Positions 38,265-49,440 of a DNA stretch of 64,000 bases are shown one piece after another. A program made the translations under genes and the position numbers. How positions within the stretch are numbered: position 1 is the stretch's first letter; every line of letters starts with the position of its first letter. The stretch is taken from NCBI RefSeq assembly GCF_009600605.1, contig NZ_VWNA01000001.1, positions 1,116,001-1,180,000 of the forward strand. Reading direction: 5' to 3'. The stretch is from Segnochrobactrum spirostomi (GTDB lineage: Bacteria > Pseudomonadota > Alphaproteobacteria > Rhizobiales > Segnochrobactraceae). The notes under the pieces were generated by a model. It did not search any database, was not told the DNA's origin, and saw nothing but the letters and a program-made list of their open reading frames with translations.

Positions 38265-38452
38265 GCCCGGGGAGGCCCCGATGCGAAATCACGGCGAGAC
38301 CCAGCCCTGCCATAGGGCACGCGCGGGCGACGACGACCGACTCCTTTTGGGGCGAGATGGCGCACGAACGAGCAAAGCGCACCGGGTGCGACTCTGTCAT
38401 GCACGCTATTCGATGATAATTTAGGCATATTGATTACAAGGTAGGCATTCCG

Positions 38453-39943
38453 ATGCATGAGCTTCTCACGCCCGAGGAAATGGGCCGCGCCGACCGCCTC
38501 ACGATCGAAAGCGGCATCCCGGGATTCGCCCTCATGGAGGCGGCGGGCTACGCCGTCGCCGACGCCGTCGCCAACCGAATTCCCCTCGGTCGCCGGGTGC
38601 TCGTGCTCGCCGGGCCGGGCAACAACGGCGGCGACGGCTTCGTCGCCGCCCGGGTGCTCGCCGACCGCGGCTACCGCGTCCGGCTGATGCTGCTCGGCAC
38701 GCGTGAGGTGCTGAAAGGCGATGCCGCGATCGCCGCCGGCGGCTGGCGCGGCGCCGTCGAGCCGGCCTCACCCGACGGGGTCCGCGACGCGGATGTCATC
38801 GTCGACGCCTTGTTCGGTGCCGGCCTCGACCGCCCGCTCGGCGGCATAGCGGCCTCCCTCGTCGATGCCGCCAATGCAAGCGGCGCTCTGATCGTCGCCG
38901 TGGACCTGCCCTCCGGCATCAGCGGCAAGACCGGCGCGATCCTCGGCACCGCCATCGCGGCCGCGATCACCATCACCTTCTTCCGGCGTAAGCCGGGCCA
39001 CCTGCTCTACCCCGGCCGCGCCCATTGCGGCCGCGTCCGCGCCGTCGAGATCGGCATCTCCGACGACGTGCTCGCCGCGATCGGCCCGTCCGCCTTCGCC
39101 AATGCCCCCGCACTGTGGCGCGCCCATTGGTCGGCACCGCGGGCGGACGGCCACAAATATGATCGGGGCCATGCCGTCGTGGTGTCAGGCCCCGCCCACG
39201 CGACAGGTGCGGCGCGCCTCGCCGCCGGGGCGGCGCTCCGGGTCGGGGCCGGCCTCGTCACTGTCGCCGCGCCGCCCGACGCCGTGGCGATCAACGCCGC
39301 CCACCTCACCGCCGTGATGGTGCGCGGCTTCGAAGGTGCGGCGGGGCTCGACTCCTTCCTGGCCGACCGGCGCTTCAACAGCGTCGTCATCGGCCCCGGC
39401 CTCGGCGCCGATGCGGACACCCGGGCGCTCGTCGCCACGGTGCTCGCCGGCGAGCGCGGCGTCGTGCTCGACGCCGACGCACTGACCGCGCACCGCGACG
39501 ACCCGGCCGCCCTGTTCGCCCGCATCGCCGGCCGTCTGCGCGCCACGGTGATGACGCCCCACGCCGGCGAGTTCGCCCGCCTCTTTCCCGACCTCGCCGC
39601 CGATCCCGCCCTGCCGAAGACGGACCGCGCCCGCATGGCCGCCGCCCGCTCCGGCGCGGTGATCGTGCTGAAGGGCGCCGATACCGTCGTCGCCGCCCCC
39701 GACGGCCGGCTCGCCATCAACGAGAACGCCCCGCCCTGGCTCGCGACCGCCGGCTCGGGCGACGTCCTGTCGGGTCTCATCGGCGGCCTCGTCGCGCAAG
39801 GCATGCCCGCGTTCGAGGCGGCGGCGATGGCGGTCTGGGTCCACGGCGCCGCGGGGGACGCGGTCGGGCCTGGTCTCATCGCCGAGGATCTCGCCCCGGC
39901 GGTGCGCGGCGTCATCGCCAAACTGGTCGCCGACACGGCGTGA
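38453..39943 (+). CDS. nnr: Bifunctional NAD(P)H-hydrate epimerase / ADP-dependent dehydratase
   Basis: 496 residues. The N-terminal YjeF_N epimerase domain covers about residues 1-215, with GPGNNGGDGFVAARVL at 54-69 and FGAGLDRPL further on. The C-terminal ribokinase-like dehydratase domain covers about 225-490, with VIGPGLG, MTPHAGEFARL and ATAGSGDVLSGLIGGL (about 442-457). Together they repair hydrated NADH and NADPH. The two domains are fused as in E. coli. It is divergent from glnB; the ATG at 38453 starts MHELLTPEEM as in the family. tRNA-Leu follows. Confidence 0.95.
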   Translation: MHELLTPEEMGRADRLTIESGIPGFALMEAAGYAVADAVANRIPLGRRVLVLAGPGNNGGDGFVAARVLADRGYRVRLMLLGTREVLKGDAAIAAGGWRGAVEPASPDGVRDADVIVDALFGAGLDRPLGGIAASLVDAANASGALIVAVDLPSGISGKTGAILGTAIAAAITITFFRRKPGHLLYPGRAHCGRVRAVEIGISDDVLAAIGPSAFANAPALWRAHWSAPRADGHKYDRGHAVVVSGPAHATGAARLAAGAALRVGAGLVTVAAPPDAVAINAAHLTAVMVRGFEGAAGLDSFLADRRFNSVVIGPGLGADADTRALVATVLAGERGVVLDADALTAHRDDPAALFARIAGRLRATVMTPHAGEFARLFPDLAADPALPKTDRARMAAARSGAVIVLKGADTVVAAPDGRLAINENAPPWLATAGSGDVLSGLIGGLVAQGMPAFEAAAMAVWVHGAAGDAVGPGLIAEDLAPAVRGVIAKLVADTA

Positions 39944-40062
39944 GCGCGGGCGCCATTTTCGCTTCCGGGTCGCCACCGCCGATGATATAGAATGCCGCGC
40001 CCCGGCTGGCGCCGGCGGGCTCGTCCGCGCTTGGCGCGAGGCGCCGCCGGCGGGGGGCCATC

Positions 40063-40147
40063 GCGGGCGTGGTGGAATTGGTAGACACGCTGGATTTAGG
40101 TTCCAGTGGCGCAAGCTTTGGGGGTTCGAGTCCCTCCGCCCGCACCA
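40063..40147 (+). tRNA. tRNA-Leu (anticodon TAG)
   Basis: 85 nt class II tRNA including CCA. The acceptor is GCGGGCG / CGCCCGC, the anticodon stem CTGGA/TCCAG holds a loop with TAG, there is a long variable arm (TGGCGCAAGCTTTG), and the T-arm has GGTTCGAGTCC. It sits between nnr and tig. Confidence 0.97.
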
Positions 40148-40338
40148 GGTTCGCGGCCGAGAGACGGCCGAAGACCCGGCGCCGAAGACACGGGCCATCG
40201 TCCGCTTCGGTCCACGTTGGACGCCCGCGCACGGCGGCAGACGGGGACACCGAAGACGAGACGAGCCTTGCGTTGCCGCGCGCGGGGCGTTATCGCCGCG
40301 TCGCATTCCCGAACAGTGCACGAGAAGAATACGGATCC

Positions 40339-41691
40339 ATGAACGTCACCGAGACCCTGTCCGACGGCCTGAAGCGCGAGCTCGATGTCGTCATCCCGGC
40401 CGCCGACATCGCGGCCAAGCTCGACGCCTATCTCGCAGACCTGAAAGATCGGGTGCGCATCAACGGCTTCCGTCCCGGCAAGGTGCCGACCGGCCACCTG
40501 CGCCGCATGTACGGTCGCACCGCGATGGGCGAGATCATCAACGACTTGGTGACCGAGAGCGTGCGCCAGGCGGTCGCGGACCGCGGCGACAAGCCCGCGC
40601 TGCAGCCGGCCGTCGACATCGACGAGAGCAAAGTCGAGGCGATCGTCAACGGTGAGGCCGATCTCAGCTTCACGATGCGCTACGAGGTGCTGCCGGAAAT
40701 CACCGTCGGCGACCTTCGTTCCATCGCGATCGAGCGTCCCGTCGCCGAGGTGTCGGACGAAGAGGTCGACGGCGAACTCCAGAAGATCGCCGAAAGCGTC
40801 CGCCCGTTCGAGGCGAAGGACGGCCCGGCCGCCGACGGCGACCAGATCACCATCGACTTCGTCGGGTCCGTGGACGGCGTGCCCTTCGAGGGCGGCAGCG
40901 CCGAGGGCGTCGATCTCGTGATCGGCTCCAACCGCTTCATACCGGGCTTCGAGCCGCAGCTCGTCGGCGCCAAGGCCGGCGACGACACCAAGGTCACCGT
41001 GACCTTCCCCGAGGATTACCCGGTCGACACCCTCGCCGGTAAGGAAGCCGTGTTCGACGTCAAGGTGCAGGCGGTCGCCGCTCCCGGCACCGTCGCGATC
41101 GACGACGACCTCGCGTCCAAGGTCGGCCTCGCCTCGCTCGACGCCCTGAAGGACGCCGTCCGCAGCCAGCTCGCCGCACGCTACCAGGGTGCCAGCCGGC
41201 AGAAGGTGAAGCGCGCCCTCCTCGACGCACTCGACGAGATGCACCACTTCGTCGTGCCCGAGCTCCTGCTTGAGACCGAGTTCGACGGCATCTGGCGCCA
41301 GCTCACCACCGACATGGAGCGCTCGGGCCGGACCTTCGCCGACGAAGAGACGACCGAGGAAGAGTCCAAGGCCGAGTACCGCAAGATTGCCGAGCGCCGC
41401 GTCCGCCTCGGCCTCCTGTTGTCGCACATCGGCGAGTCGAACAGCCTCGAAGTTACCGACGAGGAAGTGCAGCGCGCCCTGCAGCGCGAAATGATGCGCT
41501 TCCCCGGCCAGGAGCGCGAGGTCATCGACTATTACCGCAAGAACCCGCAGGCGCTCGCCGCCGTGCGTGCGCCGATCTACGAGGACAAGGTCGTGGACTA
41601 TGTCCTCGAGCTCGCGACCGTCACCGATAAGACGGTGAGCAAGGAAGAGCTGCTCGCCGATCCGGAAGAGACGGAAGCCGAAGCCGCCTGA
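40339..41691 (+). CDS. tig: Trigger factor
   Basis: 450 residues. The N-terminal ribosome-binding domain carries the signature NGFRPGKVP (about residues 42-50), a central FKBP-type prolyl isomerase domain (about 160-245, GDQITIDFVGSVDGVPFEGG) follows, and the rest is the helical C-terminal chaperone domain ending in a Glu-rich tail. It binds nascent chains at the ribosome exit. The ATG at 40339 matches the family start. It is followed by clpP and clpX on the same strand, the usual tig-clpP-clpX order. Confidence 0.97.
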   Translation: MNVTETLSDGLKRELDVVIPAADIAAKLDAYLADLKDRVRINGFRPGKVPTGHLRRMYGRTAMGEIINDLVTESVRQAVADRGDKPALQPAVDIDESKVEAIVNGEADLSFTMRYEVLPEITVGDLRSIAIERPVAEVSDEEVDGELQKIAESVRPFEAKDGPAADGDQITIDFVGSVDGVPFEGGSAEGVDLVIGSNRFIPGFEPQLVGAKAGDDTKVTVTFPEDYPVDTLAGKEAVFDVKVQAVAAPGTVAIDDDLASKVGLASLDALKDAVRSQLAARYQGASRQKVKRALLDALDEMHHFVVPELLLETEFDGIWRQLTTDMERSGRTFADEETTEEESKAEYRKIAERRVRLGLLLSHIGESNSLEVTDEEVQRALQREMMRFPGQEREVIDYYRKNPQALAAVRAPIYEDKVVDYVLELATVTDKTVSKEELLADPEETEAEAA

Positions 41692-41941
41692 TTTTCGGGC
41701 ACGGCCGCAATCCGACCGGGCGGGGCCTTGCGGCTCCGCCCGGTTTCGCATTTCCGGTGGGCGCCGTTCCGAAGCTTGCGGCACCACGGAGAGGTGGTCT
41801 TCCGGTGCCGCAATCATTGTCCTATATGACGGACGAGCGGCAGTTCGGGCCGCGAGCGTTCCCGGTCGGGGGGAACGGGCCGGTTGATCCAACCGGCAGG
41901 CGTCCTCGGCCGCAGCGGTTGCCAGGAATTAAGGACGTCCC

Positions 41942-42580
41942 ATGAGAGATCCCATCGACACCTACATGAGCACGCTCGTGCCGATGGTGGTCGAACAGAC
42001 GAGTCGGGGCGAGCGCGCCTACGACATCTTCTCGCGCCTTTTGAAGGAGCGGATCATCTTCGTGACCGGTCCGATCGAGGACACGGTGGCGACGCTGGTT
42101 TCGGCGCAGCTCCTGTTCCTCGAGGCGGAAAATCCGACCAAGGAAATCGCGCTCTACATCAATTCGCCGGGCGGCCTGGTGACGTCCGGCCTCGCGATCT
42201 ACGACACCATGCGCTTCATCCGGCCGGCGGTCTCGACGCTGTGCATCGGTCAGGCGGCGTCGATGGGCTCGCTCCTGCTCGCCGCCGGCGAGAAGGGCAT
42301 GCGCTTTGCGCTGCCGAACGCGCGCATCATGGTCCACCAGCCGTCGGGCGGTTTCCGCGGCCAGGCGGCGGACATCATGCTGCACGCCCAGGAGATTCTG
42401 GCGCTGAAGCGCCGTCTCAACGAGATCTACCATCGCCACACCGGGCAGGACCTCAACGCCATCGAAGCCGCGCTCGAGCGCGACAACTTCATGACGCCCG
42501 AGGTTGCCCAGTCGTTCGGCCTGATCGACCGCGTGCTGCAGGATCGCAGTTCGCTCGAGGCGGTCGCCCCGGCGGCCTGA
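41942..42580 (+). CDS. clpP: ATP-dependent Clp protease proteolytic subunit
   Basis: 212 residues. The catalytic serine is S107 in [12 protein letters not shown] and the histidine is about 132 in [10 protein letters not shown]; the aspartate lies about 50 residues later. The N-terminus ([25 protein letters not shown]) is the processed ClpP type. It forms the double-heptamer chamber fed by ClpX or ClpA. It lies 250 bp after tig. Confidence 0.97.
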   Translation: MRDPIDTYMSTLVPMVVEQTSRGERAYDIFSRLLKERIIFVTGPIEDTVATLVSAQLLFLEAENPTKEIALYINSPGGLVTSGLAIYDTMRFIRPAVSTLCIGQAASMGSLLLAAGEKGMRFALPNARIMVHQPSGGFRGQAADIMLHAQEILALKRRLNEIYHRHTGQDLNAIEAALERDNFMTPEVAQSFGLIDRVLQDRSSLEAVAPAA

Positions 42581-42938
42581 GCGGACGGCCGGGCACCGGC
42601 TGCGGCCTTTGCCGCAGAACGGTCCAAGTCGGCAGCGAATTTCAGTCGGTGGTCGGCTCCGGTGGTCGGAATCGGCCCGAGCGGGGCCTACAGGCCGGCG
42701 AAGGTTTCGCCGGGTAAAGTTCGCCGGCTCGCTTGTATCGCTTCGAATCGCGTGCTTGCATTGCGTTCGAGGCTGGGATTCGACGTTGTCCCGCTCCCGG
42801 GCGGGGCGGACTCGGGCGATGGCGTCGCAGGGGACGCAGTCGCAATCGGGGGCGTGTCGCGCTCAGAAGGAGCGGGGCCGTCTCGAGACCGGAGGTGTCG
42901 GGCGCGGTCCGGCGGCTGCCGGGCACGAGGATGAAAGT
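42581..42938. other. 358-bp clpP-clpX intergenic region
   Basis: No gene and no clear terminator seen. It probably carries a separate clpX promoter, as in other alphaproteobacteria, but no convincing -35/-10 pair stands out. The last bases (CGAGGATGAAAGT) form the clpX ribosome-binding site. Confidence 0.5.
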
Positions 42939-44207
<1,269 letters not shown>

Positions 44208-44241
44208 GCGCACGCTTCATCGGCCTCGGCCACGTCTACCG

Positions 44242-44272
44242 ATCCCCCGGCCGCCCGCCGGGGGATTTTTCG
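44242..44272 (+). terminator. Intrinsic terminator of clpX
   Basis: Perfect 10-bp stem ATCCCCCGGC (44242-44251) / GCCGGGGGAT (44257-44266) followed by TTTTTC, 34 bp after the clpX stop. Confidence 0.92.
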
Positions 44273-44417
44273 TTCCGCCGCACCGCGCCCCGTGGAAACG
44301 GCGCCCTTCCACCCAAGCGGCGGTTCTCCTAACCCTTCCCGCGAACGTCCCCACGGCGGCGCAAGCCACCCCGGCCCCCTCCCCGCCGTGCTCCAACAGA
44401 GAAAAAAGGCCTCGATC

Positions 44418-45281
44418 ATGGGTCTCCGTCTCCTCGTCGCCGAGGGCAATGTCGAAAGCCACCGCGAGCGGGTCCGCGCGCTGACCGGACGCACGCCGTC
44501 CCAAGGCTATGCGGACGTGCTGCGCAAGCTCGCGCCGGATGCGACGGTCGACATCGTCTTCCCCGCCGATCCCGGCGCCAACATCCCCGGCGCGGGGCTC
44601 GAGTCCTATGACGGTATCGCGATCACCGGCTCGGCGCTGAACGTCTACAAGCCGGACGACGCCTGCACCTCGCAGATCGAGTTCGCCCGCGCGGTCTTCG
44701 CCGCGAAGGTGCCGTTCTTCGGCTCGTGCTGGGGGCTGCAGGTCGCGACCGTGGCCGCCGGCGGCAGCGTACGCGCGAACCCGAAGGGCCGCGAGGTCGG
44801 CATCGCCCGCGCCATCCGCCTCACCGAGGCCGGACGCGGCCACGGCCTGCACGACGGCCGCCCGGAGACGTTCGACGCTCCGTGCGTCCACATGGACGAG
44901 GTCGAGACCCTGGCGGAGGGGATGGTGGTGACGGCGACGAACGCCGTCTCGGACGTCCAGGCGGCCGAGATCACCTATGACGGCGGCACGTTCTGGGGTG
45001 TCCAATATCACCCGGAATACGACCTGACCGACATCGCGGGCGTGCTCGACCGCTACCGGCCGATCCTCCTCGGCGAGGGCTATCTCCACGACGAGGGGCT
45101 GCTCGACCGCATGATCGCGGATTACCGGACGCTCGCCGCCGACCCGTCGCGCCGCGACATCGCCTGGCCGTGGGGTCTCGACCGGATGATCACCGACGAG
45201 GCGGAGCGCCTCGCCGAGATCCGCAACTGGATCGAGCTCCGGGTTCGCCCGGTCGCCGCGGAGCGCGTCCGCGGCGCCTGA
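44418..45281 (+). CDS. Type 1 glutamine amidotransferase (class I GATase domain protein)
   Basis: 287 residues with a class I glutamine amidotransferase fold over about residues 50-210. The nucleophilic cysteine is in FFGSCWGLQ (about residues 97-105) and the histidine-glutamate pair in QYHPEYD (about 196-202). No synthetase domain is attached, so it resembles the GMP synthase-like GATases of unknown substrate. The C-terminal 75 residues are helical. The ATG at 44418 was chosen as the first Met before the conserved strand; no strong ribosome-binding site. It converges on hisN with only 8 bp between stops. Confidence 0.85.
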   Translation: MGLRLLVAEGNVESHRERVRALTGRTPSQGYADVLRKLAPDATVDIVFPADPGANIPGAGLESYDGIAITGSALNVYKPDDACTSQIEFARAVFAAKVPFFGSCWGLQVATVAAGGSVRANPKGREVGIARAIRLTEAGRGHGLHDGRPETFDAPCVHMDEVETLAEGMVVTATNAVSDVQAAEITYDGGTFWGVQYHPEYDLTDIAGVLDRYRPILLGEGYLHDEGLLDRMIADYRTLAADPSRRDIAWPWGLDRMITDEAERLAEIRNWIELRVRPVAAERVRGA

Positions 45282-45289
45282 GAAGGCCG

Positions 45290-46075
45290 TCAGGCGACGA
45301 GGAGCTTCAGCGCCTCGGCATGGAGCTCGGGCGAGCCCGCCGCCACGATGCGGCCGCCATTGTGGGCCGGGCCGCCGTCCCAGGTGGTCACGACGCCGCC
45401 GGCGCCTTCGATGATCGGCACCAAGCCGGCGATGTCGTAGGGTTGCAGGCCGGCTTCGACGACGATGTCGACGTTGCCGGCCGCCACCATCGCGTAGGCG
45501 TAGCAATCGCCGCCGAAGCGGACGTCGCGCGCCGCGCCCGCCACCCGCTCGAACGCCTCCAGATCGCCGGTGCTCGCCTTGAAGAGGCGCGGCGAGGTCG
45601 ACATCATCAGCGCCTCGGAGAGCGGGCGTCCCTTACGCGAATGCAGGGTGTGGGTGGAGCCGTCCTTGTGGAAGTGCGCGCTGCCGCCGTCGCCGACGAA
45701 GAGTTCGCCGGTATAGGGCTGCGCCATCATGCCGAGCGTCGGCTTGCCGTGCGAGACGAGGCCGACGAGAACGCCCCACAGCGGCAGACCGGCGAGGAAA
45801 GCGCGCGTGCCGTCGATCGGATCGATGATCCAGACATGGTCGGCGTCGGCGCGCTCGATGCCGAACTCCTCGCCGTAGATGCCGTCCTCCGGAAAGGCCG
45901 CGGCGATCATCGCCCGAATCGTCTGTTCCGCCCCGCGGTCCGCCACTGTGACGGGATCGTAGGCGCCGTGCCCCGCCTTGTTGTCGGCGGCGAGCGCCGA
46001 CCGGAAGTGCGGCAGGATCACGGTCCCCGCGGCGTCGGCGAGACGGGTGAGGAAGGCGAAATTGCGCGCGGTCAT
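45290..46075 (-). CDS. hisN: Histidinol-phosphatase, inositol monophosphatase family
   Basis: 261 residues of the FIG superfamily. Metal-binding motifs are GEEFG (about residues 69-73), DPIDGTRAF (about 86-94) and QPYDIAGLVPIIEGAGG near residue 215. In alphaproteobacteria and actinobacteria this branch (HisN) dephosphorylates histidinol phosphate in histidine synthesis. The ATG at 46075 (MTARNFAFLTRLADAAG) fits the family start; a 40-codon upstream extension is not conserved. No other his gene is nearby, so a broader inositol or sugar phosphatase role is possible. Confidence 0.85.
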   Translation of the reverse strand: MTARNFAFLTRLADAAGTVILPHFRSALAADNKAGHGAYDPVTVADRGAEQTIRAMIAAAFPEDGIYGEEFGIERADADHVWIIDPIDGTRAFLAGLPLWGVLVGLVSHGKPTLGMMAQPYTGELFVGDGGSAHFHKDGSTHTLHSRKGRPLSEALMMSTSPRLFKASTGDLEAFERVAGAARDVRFGGDCYAYAMVAAGNVDIVVEAGLQPYDIAGLVPIIEGAGGVVTTWDGGPAHNGGRIVAAGSPELHAEALKLLVA

Positions 46076-46231
46076 CGAAACCTCATCAGACGAAAATCCG
46101 TCGGCGCGCCCCTGCGTCCGCCGGTCGGGCCGGCGCGATGGCGCCAGCAGGCCTCTTTTACAGCCCTGCGGTTCGCAGACCTTGCGCCCGCGCACGAACG
46201 ACGCTTTGCCGCACCCCGCGAGAGCGGGCGC

Positions 46232-46876
46232 TCAGATCGACTGATCGACCCAGGGCACCAGTTCGTTCAGGACCTGCTGGAGCGCCGCGTTGAGCGCCTT
46301 GACGGCCGCCGGCGCCGTGTCGCTCGAGGTGGGCACCTCGGCACGGAACACCCGGCTCGCGACCACCCGGCCGTTGGCGTCGTTCAGGATCTTCACCGAA
46401 AGCTCGACGACGCCGCGAGAGTGGGCACCGCTGACCAGCTCGAAATCCCGGATCTCGATCGGGATCTGATAGTTGATGAGAAGCCCCTCGCCGGGGAAGC
46501 CGACGGCATGGATGCGGCCGGAGCGTTCGAACGATTCGACGACGCGCGATTGCAGCACGTTCGGCAGTTGGTCCGCCCACAGCACGTTCGGATAATAGGA
46601 GATCGCCGCCGCGCCCGACTTCACCGCGATCGAATCGGTCGCGAGCGCGCGCAGGGCGCGCGGCGCGGGCACGAGGACCTGGGCGCTGCTCGCCTTGTGG
46701 TTCGCCGGCGCCGGCACGCTGGCGACGGCGGAGAGGTCGTAGAGCGCCTTGGTGCCGGTCGAGGCGCAGGCTGCCATCAGGCCGACGAGCGCCACCGCCG
46801 CCGCGGCGCGGAGGGTGCGCGCGAGCGTCCCCTGCCCTGCGGTCCAAGCCGCTCCCGTTCGAGCTTCCGTCATCAT
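46232..46876 (-). CDS. ABC-type transport auxiliary lipoprotein (PqiC/LptE-like) of the Mla system
   Basis: 214 residues with a lipoprotein signal peptide: hydrophobic stretch AAAAVALVGLMAAC, cysteine at residue 37. The mature part matches the ABC-type transport auxiliary lipoprotein family (YDLSAV start, VLWADQLPNVLQSRVVESFE in the middle, about residues 98-117). It probably lies in the outer membrane or periplasm as the partner of the MCE protein encoded 17 bp upstream. Last gene of the mlaE-mlaF-mlaD-lipoprotein operon, taking the place of mlaC/mlaA genes, which are absent here. Confidence 0.85.
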   Translation of the reverse strand: MMTEARTGAAWTAGQGTLARTLRAAAAVALVGLMAACASTGTKALYDLSAVASVPAPANHKASSAQVLVPAPRALRALATDSIAVKSGAAAISYYPNVLWADQLPNVLQSRVVESFERSGRIHAVGFPGEGLLINYQIPIEIRDFELVSGAHSRGVVELSVKILNDANGRVVASRVFRAEVPTSSDTAPAAVKALNAALQQVLNELVPWVDQSI

Positions 46877-46893
46877 CCGGCCGCCTCTCGATT

Positions 46894-48561
46894 TCAGCGC
46901 CGCTGGGGGCTGTACACCGGCTGATCGGACCCGCCGAAGAGCAGCCGGTTGGGATTGCGCTCGAGACTCTGCACCGCGACCTGGATCGTGGACAGCGTCT
47001 GGCGAAGCTGGTTGATGGCCCCGGTCAGGTCGTTGAGGCCGTTGCCGGAGAACCGCGAGATCCCGCTCATGATCCCCGGCAGCGTGGTCTGAATGGTCTC
47101 CGCCACCTGACGGATCGAACGGGCGGCGCCGGTCGCCTCGGCGATCAGGCCCTTGCCGTCGCCCTCGACCATCGCATCGACCTTGTCGAGGATGACCGGG
47201 ACCTTGTCGGCGGCGGCGTTGAGCTTCGCCACCATCTGCTGGGCCTCGTTCGCCACCTCGTCCACCTTGCCGCGCTGGGCGGCGAGGCTATCGGCGAACA
47301 CCCGGGCCGAGTCGGCCGCCTTCTGGACGTCGGTGATCGCCCGGTCGATGTCGCCGCCGCGGCCGGCGAGGGTGCCGGTGAGCGACTGCACGTTGTCCAC
47401 GATGGAGCGGACCTTGTCCGACCCGATGGCAGCAAGGATGCGCTGGAGATTGTTCGCAGACGGCTGGAGATCGGCGGCGAGCGTGTCGATCTTACGCACC
47501 ATCGAGGTGGCGCTCGCCACGAATTCATCGACCGACTTCGAGCGATCGATGACGAGTTGGGCGACCTTGTCGATGTTGCCGGCCGCCTCGCGGGCGTTGG
47601 AGATCAGGCCCGAGATCTGCTCGCTGCTGCCGGCGAGGGTGTCGGAGAGCTTGGTGACGTTGGCGACGACGCGCTTCACGTCCTCCGCCGGCACCGCCTT
47701 CACCACCGCACGCACGTCGTCGAGCGTGCTGTTGAGGCCCTCGGTGAAGCTCTTGAGGTCGGTCGCCGCCCCCTTGACCTGATCGACCACTTGATCGATC
47801 TGGCCACCGACATTGGCGAGGGTGTCGGTGAATTTGCGGGTGTTGCCGACGATCACGTCGACGTCTTCCGGCTTCACCTCGTTGACGAGCACCTGGACGC
47901 GATCGACGACCCCGGTCAGCCGGCTCGACAGTCCGGACAGCGTGTCGGCGACGCGGCCGGCCTCCTGCATGAACTTGGCGATCTGGTCGGAATTGTCGGC
48001 GAGCGCGCCGGAGAATTTCTGAACGTTCTGGATCGTCGCGGAAACCTGCGGTCCATTCTGCTTGATGATCTGGCTGACCGTCGCCATCGCGTCGTCGGCC
48101 TTCTTCAGCGTCTCGCGCGCCCCTTCGAGGATGTCTTCGAAGGCCGAACGGTCGGCATAGATCTTCGGCGTCTGACCGTTAGGCAGATCGAACAGCGAGG
48201 GTTCATCCGTGCTGCCGCCGCTGAGCTGGAGGTAGGCGACGCCGGTCAGCCCCTGGAAGCCGAGGGTCGCCCGGACGTCCTTCTTCAGCGGCGCCGTCGG
48301 GTCGACGAGCGCCTGGGCGACCACGGTCGGCGAACCGTCCTTGGCGAAATAGATGCTGCCGACCTGACCGATGCGGATGCCGTTGAAAAAGACGGAACCG
48401 CCGGTCGAGAGGCCGGTCACCGAGCCCGGGAACACGATGTCGATCGGCACGCGCGCAGAATTGTCCTGGGCGCGGTAGAGCCAATAGACGAACCCGAACG
48501 CGGCCGCGAGCACGAGAAGGACGAAAACGCCGATCGTGACATATTGGGCGCGGGTCTCCAT
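46894..48561 (-). CDS. mlaD: MCE family protein, MlaD-like lipid transport subunit
   Basis: 555 residues. One N-terminal membrane helix (about residues 8-30), an MCE domain at about 38-118 (VTGLSTGGSVFFNGIRIGQVG then ATLGFQGLTGVAYLQL), then a very long region of regular heptad-like helices (about 130-530) rather than a second MCE domain. This is longer than E. coli MlaD (about 183 residues) and resembles the PqiB/mycobacterial MCE style, in which the helices form a tube reaching across the periplasm. It follows mlaF after 9 bp. Confidence 0.9.
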   Translation of the reverse strand: METRAQYVTIGVFVLLVLAAAFGFVYWLYRAQDNSARVPIDIVFPGSVTGLSTGGSVFFNGIRIGQVGSIYFAKDGSPTVVAQALVDPTAPLKKDVRATLGFQGLTGVAYLQLSGGSTDEPSLFDLPNGQTPKIYADRSAFEDILEGARETLKKADDAMATVSQIIKQNGPQVSATIQNVQKFSGALADNSDQIAKFMQEAGRVADTLSGLSSRLTGVVDRVQVLVNEVKPEDVDVIVGNTRKFTDTLANVGGQIDQVVDQVKGAATDLKSFTEGLNSTLDDVRAVVKAVPAEDVKRVVANVTKLSDTLAGSSEQISGLISNAREAAGNIDKVAQLVIDRSKSVDEFVASATSMVRKIDTLAADLQPSANNLQRILAAIGSDKVRSIVDNVQSLTGTLAGRGGDIDRAITDVQKAADSARVFADSLAAQRGKVDEVANEAQQMVAKLNAAADKVPVILDKVDAMVEGDGKGLIAEATGAARSIRQVAETIQTTLPGIMSGISRFSGNGLNDLTGAINQLRQTLSTIQVAVQSLERNPNRLLFGGSDQPVYSPQRR

Positions 48562-48570
48562 GCGAGCCTC

Positions 48571-49440
48571 TCAGTCGGAGCCCTTCGCGGGGGACTCGTT
48601 GGACGCTTTCGCGTGCACAGCCTTGAACAGCCGACCACCCCGGACGCCGTGGAAATAGGAGCGGACCCAAGGGTGGTCGAAATTCAGCATGTCGTCGAGC
48701 GTTCCCGCCACCAAGACCCGCTTCTCTCCGAGCACCGCTATCCGATCGCATATGGAATAGAGGCTGTCGAGGTCGTGGGTCACCATGTAGACGGTCAAGC
48801 CCAAGGTATCTCTGAGCTTTCTGATCAAGTCATCGAAATCGGCGGCGCCGATCGGATCGAGACCCGATGTCGGCTCATCGAGGAACAGGATTTCGGGATC
48901 GAGTGACAGAGCGCGAGCGAGCGCCGCACGCTTCACCATACCGCCCGAGAGCTCGGAGGGATACTTGTCCGCCGCGGTGCGCGGCAGGCCCACGAGTTCC
49001 ACCTTGAGGAGCGCGAGCTCGTCCATCAATTGCGGGCTGAGCTTGAGGTGCTCCCGCATCGGCATCTGGACGTTCTGCTTCACGGTGAGCGAGGAGAACA
49101 GCGCGCCCATCTGGAACAGCACGCCCCAGCGCCGCTCGATCTGGCGGTGGGCCTGATCGCTGATCTTATCGAGATCCTGCCCCAACACTTCGATGGTACC
49201 GGCCTGCTTGGGCGTCAGGCCGAGGATGGTGCGCATCAGCACCGACTTGCCGGTGCCGGAGCCGCCGACGAAGCCGAGCACCTCGCCGCGATAGATGTCG
49301 AGGTCGAGGTCCTTCAACACCACCTGCGTCCCGAACGCGACGGTGACGCCGCGCGCGCTGATGACGACCTCCCGCTCGCCGCCTTGCGGCGCCGGATCGG
49401 CCCTTCTCGGATCGCTCGCCCCAACATCGGCCATCGTCAT
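48571..49440 (-). CDS. mlaF: ABC transporter ATP-binding protein, MlaF-like
   Basis: 289 residues. Walker A GGSGTGKSVL (about residues 59-68), signature LSGGMVKRAALARAL (about 164-178), Walker B ILFLDEPTSGLDP (about 184-196), and the H-loop THDLDS. It energises lipid transfer between the outer-membrane-facing MCE protein and the inner membrane. The ATG at 49440 overlaps the mlaE stop in an ATGA. The last 40 residues are an extension beyond the core. Confidence 0.93.
   Translation of the reverse strand: MTMADVGASDPRRADPAPQGGEREVVISARGVTVAFGTQVVLKDLDLDIYRGEVLGFVGGSGTGKSVLMRTILGLTPKQAGTIEVLGQDLDKISDQAHRQIERRWGVLFQMGALFSSLTVKQNVQMPMREHLKLSPQLMDELALLKVELVGLPRTAADKYPSELSGGMVKRAALARALSLDPEILFLDEPTSGLDPIGAADFDDLIRKLRDTLGLTVYMVTHDLDSLYSICDRIAVLGEKRVLVAGTLDDMLNFDHPWVRSYFHGVRGGRLFKAVHAKASNESPAKGSD

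Noticed and set aside
38378-38390. CGCACC-G-GGTGCG dyad taken as an NtrC site
   Set aside because: The spacing between half sites is one base rather than about five, so it does not match the NtrC consensus.
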